Positions 18,801 through 26,178 of a stretch of DNA of 64,000 nucleotides are shown one piece after another. Within the stretch, counting starts at the first letter, position 1. Each line of letters begins with the position of its first letter. This stretch comes from Marinomonas alcarazii (GTDB lineage: Bacteria > Pseudomonadota > Gammaproteobacteria > Pseudomonadales > Marinomonadaceae): positions 1 to 64,000 of the forward strand of contig NZ_QKLW01000004.1 in NCBI RefSeq assembly GCF_003208215.1, read 5' to 3'. Position numbers and translations under genes: made by a program. The notes below the pieces were generated by a model that was not told the origin of the DNA, did not search any database, and was given only the letters and a program-made list of their open reading frames with translations.

Positions 18801-19128
18801 TTTAGCTCGTATTGCCAAAAATGTAGTAGTCATAGCTAATCTTGATGGAGAGATTGTACGGAGGGGAGCAACTAGTCCTAGATATCGTGGACATGCAGTG
18901 AAAACTTTTAACTCATGTTGTCGTTTGGCAATGAATACTAATATTGGTCAAACCTCAGAACAAAGATTGGCGATACTCATCTACGGTATCATTAACTTAT
19001 CAAACCAGTCTCAAGAATTAATCAGACTTATCTCTTATTTAGTTACTGAGTTTGCTAAAGGCCACTTTTTAGATGTTGAAGCTTGCTATCGAGAGCTACA
19101 GTCCTGTTTTGATAGTGGAGGCGGTTAA
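15829..19128 (+). CDS. Large TPR-rich protein with GSGDN N-terminal motif; possible GreA/B-C-like and PIN-like C-terminal domains
   Basis: 1099 aa from ATG 15829; a TTG three bases earlier is possible. The N-terminus has a two-fold Gly/Asn motif, FIGDNVVGGNN (8-18) and HTGSGDNVLGNK (23-34), shared with the upstream small protein. Residues ~40-610 are helical-repeat-like, TPR style. Near 640-665, ESPLGNKLSVMQVGET resembles the C-terminal domain of GreA/GreB elongation factors. From ~775, VIVDVYTAVYLSMMGF with D778 and a later acidic helix (DHLMAELV) resemble a PIN ribonuclease fold. These two domain calls are tentative. I infer an RNA-targeting conflict protein whose partner binds through the motif. 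It is cargo in a mobile element, next to DarTG. Confidence 0.75.
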   Translation: MVEQDDTFIGDNVVGGNNATQSHTGSGDNVLGNKYENIVRSIKSGDLMLVTTSIMKDICYRDLDKAHETLNVLSEIGGLEVDVQLLLKALKLKAELVNTSDLPSKSDLLTLVKSDGLPNDICDVVTSILIDLESRSSADLARKRYADLSFEGVYCKEVFYEFLASEEELKDAYQNAKVYNLSEQELTGLIRGVLRVNNFEFAFEIAKCLHEHFFSSNSTALLLYVETCTLCSSNQKLHYFSFNKKKKSDVDRLIKQLINDISDKKDSRHIAALANLLNLTNFSDKRLFDLGKLHLDSINKIVPECSERIELLAGETVSSKEKIDLANSFLNLEQFEYLDIALNNNEFKVSTLRIWLERGGEVLTDDDSISSFGNLYLNAWVCSSDNNELQNLDRKAKDFLDLYEDKLLKFNPYIIVRLCMKFIELKLPLQAVKFLEPFLSDEAWVSPLFHCYLDALFASEKFDLLLSKVSHLSLADKTPDIYLREARVYERLSDYPSSIASTRASILIEPDIPYAWQLLLHVSRENEASQEQLANIVREIPEIMFSSYHESSVPLVNEIATYADVNFADRVLVDWFAQDPDKSATALTQIYFNSLRNRPDVTVNPYEPLYCCDGVRYNDGFETFSRLLVREVAVDHPLLLDIESPLGNKLSVMQVGETLDDLKLLERLPPFVAAFRYAADIRHKGNDGTDAFKMFNVPSNEEDFFPYFEKVLRRFSPEENRSNEAFNNPNLPLMMRAHYTDRGKPLRGAIVNLHSNDATQHMKLFNKGEEHFKRVIVDVYTAVYLSMMGFIPSVIDLHCKIVLCRNTKRVLEKWLEDISKDDFILMGVSEQGLHKTTSDSFQKEFRILIEGIKILLEISTVESLKPLNTPEFLIKIRDVVDETVFSTFQLSFANDIPLLCIDHLMAELVYKSGLRVVNMASIIQSSINSLSLKDRKKSIECSLYLGVPCSIFYNDIITLSRSSELDDTRLVSKFLDKYGDQIIQTDYPLEFLARIAKNVVVIANLDGEIVRRGATSPRYRGHAVKTFNSCCRLAMNTNIGQTSEQRLAILIYGIINLSNQSQELIRLISYLVTEFAKGHFLDVEACYRELQSCFDSGGG

Positions 19129-19213
19129 AGTACATACTGGGAAGTGCAGTGTTTACCAAAACATCAGATCGAAACCATTGCACTAATTATGTTGTCTATA
19201 TTTGAGGAACGCT

Positions 19214-19900
19214 ATGACGATGCCAAGACCTGTTCGCTTGTTTCATATAACGGCAATCGATAATTTAGATATGATATGTCAGCAAGGTGCCTTGTTTAGT
19301 AAAACCAGAAGTCAGCAGCTTGGTTTGCATTATCATAATATCGCTCATGGCGGAGCTCAAGGAGCGAGAGCGGTAAAGTCTGTGACTAACCCTCCTGGTG
19401 GTTTGGTGCATGAGTTTGTTCCTTTTTATTTTGCCCCTCGATCACCTATGCTTTCGGCCATTCATCATGGGCAGGTTCAAAACTGTCAGTATGATCAAAC
19501 GGGTATCATCTATTTTGAAACAACGATTGAAATAGCCCGTCAAAACGGGCTACAAGAGTTTGTTTTTTATGATCGAAACGCAACATTAGATTACAGCCAA
19601 TGCTTTACGGACTTAAGTTCATTAGAAAGCTCTGTAGATTGGCCTACGATGACTGCATACCCTCAACTAGACGGTTTTTGTAAGTACTTTTTTGATAATC
19701 CAAGAGATGAGCGATACGTAGACAGAATGGAAAAGCGCCAAGCGGAGTTCTTAATCAAAGAACAAGTTCCGTTAAGTTGGATAACTAGAATTGGTGTGAT
19801 AGATGAAGTTAGAGCACAAGAGGTCAATGTCATTTTAGCTCGTAACAATGTAAACTTAATAGTAGATGCAATGACTGACTGGTACTTTCTGGGGCAATGA
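19214..19900 (+). CDS. darT: DarT: DNA thymidine ADP-ribosyltransferase toxin
   Basis: 228 aa from ATG 19214, preceded by GAGGA; an in-frame TTG at 19202 is less likely. DarT transfers ADP-ribose from NAD+ to thymidines in specific motifs of single-stranded DNA and blocks replication; several DarTG systems stop phages. The family signature is visible: an N-terminal RLFHITAIDNLDMI, the conserved VPFYFAPRSPMLSAIHHG block, and the C-terminal RQAEFLIKEQVPL with catalytic Glu E178. The catalytic Arg is probably in the ARAVK segment near residue 55. DarG follows after one base. It is a full-length, intact-looking toxin. Confidence 0.93.
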   Translation: MTMPRPVRLFHITAIDNLDMICQQGALFSKTRSQQLGLHYHNIAHGGAQGARAVKSVTNPPGGLVHEFVPFYFAPRSPMLSAIHHGQVQNCQYDQTGIIYFETTIEIARQNGLQEFVFYDRNATLDYSQCFTDLSSLESSVDWPTMTAYPQLDGFCKYFFDNPRDERYVDRMEKRQAEFLIKEQVPLSWITRIGVIDEVRAQEVNVILARNNVNLIVDAMTDWYFLGQ

Positions 19901-19901
19901 T

Positions 19902-20939
19902 ATGACGATAATCTCAGCTAAAGGTGATTTGCTAAAGCAGCAAGATGTTGATGCTATTGTGAATACTGTCAATTGCGTAGGGGTAATGGGCAAAGGTATT
20001 GCATTGCAGTTTAAGAAAAAGTGGCCTGACAATTTCAAAGCCTATGCTGCAGCCTGCAAAAACAAAGACGTAAAGCTAGGTCAAATGTTTATTTTTGAGC
20101 TAGGGGTTCTTGCTACGCCTCGTTACATTGTGAACTTCCCTACAAAAGATCATTGGCGAAGTGCCTCTAAGATAGAAGATATTGAGTCCGGCTTACAAAG
20201 CTTGGTCCTGCATATACAAAAGTTCGATATTCGCTCTATTGCTATTCCACCTTTAGGTTGTGGCTTAGGCGGCTTACCTTGGGTTGATGTGAAAGCATTA
20301 ATTGTAAAGTACTTAGGTGAGTTAGATAATTTAGAAATTCGACTATTTGAACCTAATGATGAGATCAAAGCGTCTGATATTGAAATAAACACTGCAAAAC
20401 CAAAGATGACGGCAGGAAGAGCGGCTATTCTCGCTCTGTTAGAAAGCTACCGCTCAGTTAACTTTGGCTTATCTAAAATTGAAGTTCAGAAACTGGCTTA
20501 TTTTTTACAAGAGGCGGGTGAAAGTATGAGGCTTCAATTCACCAAAGATGCATACGGGCCTTATGCCGACGCTTTAAGACATGCACTGAATACAATGGAT
20601 GGTCATTATATTCAAGGTGTTGGTGACGGTGTTGTTGAGTCTGAGATAAGACCGATAACTTCGGCATTAAAAGATGCAAAGCAATTTATAGCCGACTCAA
20701 ACGAAGGTATTCATTCAAGAATTCAACGAGTCACTGAACTTATTGATGGCTATCAATCTCCCTATGGGGTTGAGCTTTTAGCTACAGTTCATTGGGTTGC
20801 TAAAAATGAGGGAGCCTCTAATCCCACTGAAGCTCATCAAGCGATCCAAGTTTGGAATGATCGTAAAAAAGCATTAATGACGCCACAGCATATAGAAGCT
20901 GCATGGGGTCGACTTAAACAAAATGGATGGATCCAGTAG
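19902..20939 (+). CDS. darG: DarG: macrodomain antitoxin, DNA ADP-ribosylglycohydrolase
   Basis: 345 aa. The N-terminal macrodomain (about 1-155) has the ADP-ribose-binding features AIVNTVNCVGVMGKGIALQF and PPLGCGLGGLPW; it removes ADP-ribose from DNA and so reverses DarT. The C-terminal domain (~170-345), starting near SKIEVQKLAYFLQEAGE, is the part expected to bind and mask DarT. It looks similar to SocA/Panacea (DUF4065)-type antitoxin domains, an impression I cannot test. The ATG is two bases past the darT stop, so the two are coupled. A nuclease gene starts at its 3' end. Confidence 0.93.
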   Translation: MTIISAKGDLLKQQDVDAIVNTVNCVGVMGKGIALQFKKKWPDNFKAYAAACKNKDVKLGQMFIFELGVLATPRYIVNFPTKDHWRSASKIEDIESGLQSLVLHIQKFDIRSIAIPPLGCGLGGLPWVDVKALIVKYLGELDNLEIRLFEPNDEIKASDIEINTAKPKMTAGRAAILALLESYRSVNFGLSKIEVQKLAYFLQEAGESMRLQFTKDAYGPYADALRHALNTMDGHYIQGVGDGVVESEIRPITSALKDAKQFIADSNEGIHSRIQRVTELIDGYQSPYGVELLATVHWVAKNEGASNPTEAHQAIQVWNDRKKALMTPQHIEAAWGRLKQNGWIQ

Positions 20940-20944
20940 TTTTT

Positions 20945-21967
20945 ATGGCGATATATCAAGTAACAGATAACGAAATTAAATCAATTTCACGTACTACTTT
21001 TTCTCAATCAGGATTAAAAGAACGTGAAGACCTTCAGCGTTTGCTAAAACATCAAATCCAAATCATTTCACCAGACACTCTAGTTGTTGCAGAAGAGTTT
21101 GGTGAATGGGATGAAAGTCGTAGACGTATTGATTTATTAGGTATTGATAAGAAAGCTAATATCGTTGTTATCGAATTAAAGCGTACCGAAGATGGTGGCC
21201 ATATGGAGCTTCAGGCAGTTCGATATGCAGCTATGGTTTCAACGCTCACGTTTGATCGTTTAGTTGATATATATGCTGACTATCTAAAAGCAAACAGTCT
21301 TGAATTAGATGCTGAAGCATCACTATTGGATTTCTTAGGTTGGAGCAAAAAAGACGAAGATGAATTCGGGCAAGAAGTTAAGATAGTCTTAGCGTCTGCT
21401 GAATTCTCTCGAGAGTTAACAACAACCGTTATGTGGCTCAATGATTACGGTTTATCTATTCGCTGCGTGCGTATGCACCCATATATAAGTGATGGGAAAA
21501 TTCTATTAGATATACAGTCCGTAATACCTATTCCTGAAATCGAAGATTACCAAGTTAAGATTCGCGAGAAACGCCAAAAAGAAAGAGCTTCACGTTCTAG
21601 TAGTAGGGATACGAGCCGTTATTCTATTTACTTTAATGGTGAGCAAGTTTATGCCCATATCCAGAAATCAGATATTGGTTACTGCACAGTACAGTTGCTT
21701 GACGAGAAAGGCTTGATTGATCATGGCGTATTTGAGTTTTTGAGAGCGGATAATACCTGTGCATTTCAGTTAATTAAATTAGAGTCGGAAGTAACTGAAA
21801 CCAATAAAAAGTATAACAAGTATCGTGTTTCTCGTGATCCAGAGCTGATTTATGATGGCGAAGAGTATTACGTTGCACGTAACTGGGGTAAGGAGAGTGC
21901 CCAAGCCTTCACTGTTAAAATAAGTAATCGGTTTCCTTTAGTTTCTTATGAAATGCATGCTGAGTAG
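20945..21967 (+). CDS. PD-(D/E)XK nuclease-family protein (NucS/DUF91-like)
   Basis: 340 aa from ATG 20945; an in-frame ATG at 20927 would overlap darG by 13 bp. The nuclease core is at the N-terminus: D63 in RRRIDLLGID and E77-x-K79 in IVVIELKR, with a Glu (E50/E51) upstream and a helical segment ELQAVRYAAMVS after it, the layout of the restriction-endonuclease fold. The C-terminal part (~220-340) has no recognised motif and could bind DNA or a partner. It is tightly linked to DarTG and so may be a third component or an independent defence nuclease. It ends 36 bp before the convergent integrase gene. Confidence 0.82.
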   Translation: MAIYQVTDNEIKSISRTTFSQSGLKEREDLQRLLKHQIQIISPDTLVVAEEFGEWDESRRRIDLLGIDKKANIVVIELKRTEDGGHMELQAVRYAAMVSTLTFDRLVDIYADYLKANSLELDAEASLLDFLGWSKKDEDEFGQEVKIVLASAEFSRELTTTVMWLNDYGLSIRCVRMHPYISDGKILLDIQSVIPIPEIEDYQVKIREKRQKERASRSSSRDTSRYSIYFNGEQVYAHIQKSDIGYCTVQLLDEKGLIDHGVFEFLRADNTCAFQLIKLESEVTETNKKYNKYRVSRDPELIYDGEEYYVARNWGKESAQAFTVKISNRFPLVSYEMHAE

Positions 21968-22003
21968 TACTAGTTTTTTAAAATAGATAATGTCTAACTT
22001 GCT

Positions 22004-23191
22004 TTACTTGTTAAGCAATTTATTTTCTATTATTTCGCATGAGGGTTTTAACTCTTCAGCTGTAAGAATTGTATAGCCTGCAGTTACATCGTTTCTACCC
22101 GTTTTATGATTAAGTAAACGCTTAATCGTATAAGTGCCGACTCGTAAGAGTTCTGCTGTGCTTGTGAATGTTCTTCTAAGGTCATGAAGTGTAAAGCTAA
22201 CCCCTGTTTCATCTATAATTTTCTGTATTGATTTTTTTGGCTCTCGAACGTATCCATAATCGTTTTCCGCTTGAAATACATACTCATTGTTGGTCATTGT
22301 TTGTCGTCTCTCAAAAATAGAATGTAAATGACCTGCCATTGGTAGTTCTAACGCATCACCATTTTTTGTCTCTAAAATTCGGAAAGTTCGTTCTTCAAGA
22401 TTTACCTGTTCCCATTTCAAGTTTAGTAGTTCTGATTTTCTCAATCCTGTGAATAGGGCTATTTCAACAAAGTCACAGACCGCAAACAAAAATGTGTCTG
22501 CGGTTTCACGAATAATATTTAGGCCGCTCAATAATTTAGGGATTTCAGATCGGGTGAGGCGTGTTTGTTTGCGTGGTACGTGATTCCATTGCCTTTTATG
22601 ACTAAGTATTTGAACTGGGTTGTAGAGAAAAATTGGTTTGTCTTGAGCGTTTTTATATTCAAATTGAGCAAAGTTGTACAAAGCTCTGAGTACTCTCATG
22701 CAATAGTCGGCTTGCGCTCGACTAGTGCATGAGAGACTCGCGTGTTTTTCTTTGATCATGCTCTCTGTAATGTCTGCAAGGGCCGATTTATGCCAGTCAG
22801 CAAGATAGGATCGCATTATTTGGTTATAGCCGCGTAGGCTCGACTCAGACAGCTCCTTTTGTGATATGTAGTCATCATAAACTTCTATTAATGTGATTTT
22901 TGACTTTGCATCGGCTTTGGCTTGTTCATTTGGGTTGATGCCATGTGCAAGCTTGGATAATTCCTCTAGTGCTTTTTTTCGAGCGTTCTCAATGGTTAAA
23001 GAAGGGAATTGGCCTAGTGTAATGCTTACAGGAGAGGTTTGTCCTTTGAGGCGTTTGTAGACACGAAATGATTTTCTACCAGAAGGAAGCACTTCTATTA
23101 CTAAACCATCGACCTTAGCATCTTGAATACGTTGTCTTTTATCTGACGGTTCTATGGCGGCAATGATCTCTTTAGTGAACTTCAATTTCAT
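22004..23191 (-). CDS. int: P4-type tyrosine recombinase (integrase) of the element
   Basis: 395 aa. An N-terminal DUF4102-type arm-binding domain (about 1-90, with DGLVIEVLPSGRKSFRVYKR) and a SAM-like core-binding domain (~100-200) precede the catalytic domain. Active-site residues are R251 (TGLRKSE), H336-x-x-R339 (HDLRR), H362 (LLNHK) and nucleophile Y373 (AGYTIL). The second catalytic residue, normally a Lys, cannot be fixed by eye. It lies next to attR and is transcribed inward. Integrases of this class use tRNA 3' ends, consistent with the 60-bp repeats here. It looks intact. Confidence 0.95.
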   Translation of the reverse strand: MKLKFTKEIIAAIEPSDKRQRIQDAKVDGLVIEVLPSGRKSFRVYKRLKGQTSPVSITLGQFPSLTIENARKKALEELSKLAHGINPNEQAKADAKSKITLIEVYDDYISQKELSESSLRGYNQIMRSYLADWHKSALADITESMIKEKHASLSCTSRAQADYCMRVLRALYNFAQFEYKNAQDKPIFLYNPVQILSHKRQWNHVPRKQTRLTRSEIPKLLSGLNIIRETADTFLFAVCDFVEIALFTGLRKSELLNLKWEQVNLEERTFRILETKNGDALELPMAGHLHSIFERRQTMTNNEYVFQAENDYGYVREPKKSIQKIIDETGVSFTLHDLRRTFTSTAELLRVGTYTIKRLLNHKTGRNDVTAGYTILTAEELKPSCEIIENKLLNK

Positions 23192-23354
23192 ATGATACCT
23201 AAATTACGTGCTACAGATGTGCTACATAATCTATCAATATAGGTATAGTTAAGTAAAGCTGAATTAAGTAGTTTTATATTTAAGTATTTGATATATATAA
23301 TTAAATATATTTCAATCAATCTGCGTAAAGCTATATCAACCACTAGAGATTAAA

Positions 23355-23414
23355 ACTCATAATCGGCAGGTCCCCAGTTCAAGTCTGGGCAGGCCCACCA
23401 TATAAAATAAGCCT
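23355..23414 (+). repeat. attR: 60-bp tRNA 3'-end copy
   Basis: Identical to 8819-8878. It carries the tRNA anticodon loop to CCA but no 5' half, so it is not a functional tRNA. The region 23192-23354, between the integrase and attR, is AT-rich and noncoding and probably contains integrase arm sites and promoter; I could not assign specific sites. Confidence 0.93.
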
Positions 23415-23447
23415 TAGTAGGTTAGTACTTACTAAGGCTTTTTTTAT
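23409..23447. terminator. Original tRNA terminator, now at the right junction
   Basis: The 11-bp stem AAGCCTTAGTA/TACTAAGGCTT (23409-23419 with 23430-23440) with a T7 tail. Its first six bases belong to attR. In the uninserted chromosome this hairpin would follow the tRNA. It now sits between attR and the convergent HD-GYP gene. Confidence 0.82.
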
Positions 23448-23471
23448 TCCTTTTTTATTGATCTGGTCGGA

Positions 23472-25916
23472 TCATTCCTCTAAATATTCCTCTAAATTCA
23501 CTTCATCATGCAGTTCTTTAGGTAGGAATCGCTCGGCGTATGTTAAGTAAGTACCGCTGGTTAGAAAGAAGCGGAACAGTTGTAGGTCGAGGTGTCCTTC
23601 TTTGCACATGTTAAACATAATGTCGACGGCAACGCTGAGTGGTTTGGCCTTTTTATAAGGACGGTCAGCGGCGGTGAGGGCTTCGAAAACATCGGCGATC
23701 ATTAGAACTCTGTCGGGAATGCTGAGCTGTTCTGCATTGAGTTTTCGTGGGTAACCTTTGCCGTCCATTCTTTCATGGTGAGTGGAGGCATAAAGCGGTA
23801 CTCGACTTAACTCTGGCGGGAAAGGCAGTTTGTCTAGCATAGTAATGGTGCTGATGATGTGTTCGTTGATTTTGAATCTGTCCTCTTCGGTGAGTGTGCC
23901 TTTTTGTATGGTGAGATTGTAAATCTCACCTTGGTTATATTGATGCTCGGGGATTGTCATCTTGATGCCTAGGGATTCATCAAACTTGACTTCTTTATGC
24001 CGAGGAATGATGTGTTCAGGCTTGTCTGATAATAGGGTTTCTATGGCGTTATGTGGATCCCTGTGCTGGTCTTGCTCTGCATGCATCATTTCTTCTGCAG
24101 GGGATAATCCTAAGCGATTATTGAAATGGCGAGTCCATTCTTGTGCACCAATGGCTTTGATCTTGTTTTGCTCTTTTTCACTCATGAATTCACTGCCAAC
24201 GTTGGCTTTGGCTACTAATGCAAATTCCTCTTGAAGCCTTGCTTGATTTTCTTGCCATGTTGCTAAGGCGATACTTGGGTCTTGTTTTTCAATATGTACA
24301 GAGCGTAAGTAGTCTATTTCCGCATCGCGCCATAAGACTTCAAATCGTGTGCGAATCTCATGAATGCGATTATAGATACATTCGAGTTTTGAGCCTTTGT
24401 CGATGATGTGTTCTGGCATGGTGATTTTGCCGCAGTCGTGTAACCAAGCAGCAATACGAAATTCTAGGCGTTCATTGTCATTGGCAAATTGGAAGTTTTT
24501 ATAAGGGCCTTCTTCGGCTTTTTCTAAAGCGCCGGACAGCATGAGCCCTAGTTCTGGAACTCGATAGCAGTGGCCGCCAGTATGAGCGGATTTGTCATCT
24601 ATGGCCGTGGCGATAAGGCGGATTAATGCCTCCATAAACTCTTTTTGGCTGGCTTCATGCCGCTTGATGTCTTGAGACATAGAGACGAAGGAGTTAGACA
24701 GTTGCCAGATTTCTTTAATGTGTGAGTCTGTGAAGGTGACATCATCAAACTGGCGTCGTTTGATTTTCTCTGTTTCGAGTTGTAGTTGTCGAATCGGGCG
24801 AACGATGGGGGCGCTAAAAAGCCAGATAATGGGTAATAAGATGATCATTACCAGCGCATTTAACAATGTGGAATGAAGCGCTTCTTTGGTGGCTTGTTGA
24901 AACAAGACGTCCTTTGGCAGAGTAACGGCGATGTATTGTTGATTGAGTATGTCGTTGCCGATGGCGGTAATAAATGCATAGTATCGAGGAGAATTTTCTT
25001 TTTCGATAAGGGTTGGCTGTTTTGCGTTTGGGTTGTTGGCAATGTCGATGAGTCTTTTTGATTCTATGCCAAGGTAATCTTGAATGTATTGATGATACGA
25101 CGATGTGTCTGAGTCGCTATCCGTTATATTTGAGGCAATGATTTTGCCGTTTTGGTTGAATAAAAAGGCCTGCTCCTGACCATTTATCAGTTTTGTTGAA
25201 GATAAAGTCAGTTGATCTGATAAAGACGATAAAAGTATATCTAATCCGATTACCTGTTCTGTGTTGCGAATTCTCTTTGCGTAGGTTTGTCCAGATATTT
25301 GTAAGTGTTCAAAAGTATAAGGTGGGGTTGTAACGATATTATTTTGTTCTGATGCCGCAAACCATGGTCGCTTTGTAGGGGAGAAACTACTCTTCTCTGT
25401 TTGTTGGTGATTTAGGCGAAAGGTATTCGAGTAAAAATAGGTGCGGCGTAAGCGCTTTTCGCCATCCCCTGAAATATGTACAGCGGCCCAGCGGTCATCC
25501 GCTTGCGCCCCCATTCGTTGTCTTGTGTCTTTGGCTGAGTTTAGGTTAATGAGCTGAAAAAAGTTTTCTTGCTTGTCACCAACATAAAGGCTGTATAGCT
25601 CGGGACGCTTTTGTAGAAACTGAGCAAATAGGCTGCTTTTGTGTTCTATGCTGATGTTGGATAAATCTGAGCTGATGAGCTCGGAAAGTAAATTAACGGC
25701 TTGTTTGGCGTCGCTGTCTAGGCTTTGAACACTGTCGCTCATATGATCGGAGAGTAGATCGATGCTTGATAGCATGTGATCGACAGCGGTTTTTTTGCTG
25801 GTGCTATACTGCAGAGAAATAGCAATGCCTGCGGTAATGACGATTGCCAGAAGAAACATATTGGCAACAAGAATTCTGATCGATAATCGCTTGGGTCTTC
25901 GCTGCTTGCTAGTCAC
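23472..25916 (-). CDS. Membrane sensor with HD-GYP domain, probable c-di-GMP phosphodiesterase
   Basis: 814 aa. TM1 (about 13-32), a periplasmic dCache-like sensor (about 40-340), TM2 (~350-370), a HAMP-like segment (VRPIRQLQLETEKIKRR), then a C-terminal HD-GYP domain. HD is H493/D494 in LHDCGK, the next metal-site His is H686 (KINEH), and HHERMDGKGYP is at about 711-724. The family cleaves the second messenger c-di-GMP, which controls motility and biofilm. Unusually, about 160 residues separate the HD motif and H686 compared with the short spacing in typical HD-GYP proteins. The insert is charged and His-rich. The periplasmic ligand is unknown. It is monocistronic and just outside the element. 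Confidence 0.9.
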   Translation of the reverse strand: MTSKQRRPKRLSIRILVANMFLLAIVITAGIAISLQYSTSKKTAVDHMLSSIDLLSDHMSDSVQSLDSDAKQAVNLLSELISSDLSNISIEHKSSLFAQFLQKRPELYSLYVGDKQENFFQLINLNSAKDTRQRMGAQADDRWAAVHISGDGEKRLRRTYFYSNTFRLNHQQTEKSSFSPTKRPWFAASEQNNIVTTPPYTFEHLQISGQTYAKRIRNTEQVIGLDILLSSLSDQLTLSSTKLINGQEQAFLFNQNGKIIASNITDSDSDTSSYHQYIQDYLGIESKRLIDIANNPNAKQPTLIEKENSPRYYAFITAIGNDILNQQYIAVTLPKDVLFQQATKEALHSTLLNALVMIILLPIIWLFSAPIVRPIRQLQLETEKIKRRQFDDVTFTDSHIKEIWQLSNSFVSMSQDIKRHEASQKEFMEALIRLIATAIDDKSAHTGGHCYRVPELGLMLSGALEKAEEGPYKNFQFANDNERLEFRIAAWLHDCGKITMPEHIIDKGSKLECIYNRIHEIRTRFEVLWRDAEIDYLRSVHIEKQDPSIALATWQENQARLQEEFALVAKANVGSEFMSEKEQNKIKAIGAQEWTRHFNNRLGLSPAEEMMHAEQDQHRDPHNAIETLLSDKPEHIIPRHKEVKFDESLGIKMTIPEHQYNQGEIYNLTIQKGTLTEEDRFKINEHIISTITMLDKLPFPPELSRVPLYASTHHERMDGKGYPRKLNAEQLSIPDRVLMIADVFEALTAADRPYKKAKPLSVAVDIMFNMCKEGHLDLQLFRFFLTSGTYLTYAERFLPKELHDEVNLEEYLEE

Positions 25917-26178
25917 TATTCATTCCCTTGTAATGAGTATTGAGTACATACATTTGTGCAAATCCATCAATGTGATGATTTGTTATCTCTTATGCCTTCA
26001 TTCTTGATTCAAATTTTTTCCTTATTTGTTTTTCTTATATAAGGTAATCATTTTTCCTTCTTATCCATTTAGTCAACATTTTGTTAAGATGGCGCCAACT
26101 TGCCGATCAGACCTGTTGATTGATGTTTAGGTGAACGGGCGTCGGTGTTCTAAGGTTTATTTTTTTAAGGTTTTCCTC

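Larger units (their letters stand above)
8819..23414. mobile_element. Integrative mobilizable element inserted in tRNA(CAT)
   Basis: A 14.5-kb block between perfect 60-bp direct repeats derived from the tRNA 3' end. It holds a P4-type integrase next to attR, an excisionase-like HTH protein, a relaxosome-type ribbon-helix-helix protein, a TraD-like coupling protein and a MobF relaxase-helicase, but no mating-pair-formation genes. Many genes look AT-richer than the flanks. Cargo comprises a two-gene GSGDN-motif module, DarT-DarG and a PD-(D/E)XK nuclease, plus an unrecognised Cys-containing protein near attL. The layout fits an element mobilised in trans by a conjugative plasmid or ICE. The relaxase carries an in-frame stop, so this copy may be stranded. 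Confidence 0.9.

Noticed and set aside
23355-23400. Second CAT tRNA gene
   Set aside because: Only the 3' part from the anticodon loop is present; there is no acceptor 5' strand, D arm or promoter, so it is the attR remnant.
8819-23414. Prophage or complete conjugative element
   Set aside because: No capsid, terminase, tail or lysis genes and no mating-pair-formation genes; only relaxosome and coupling genes are present.
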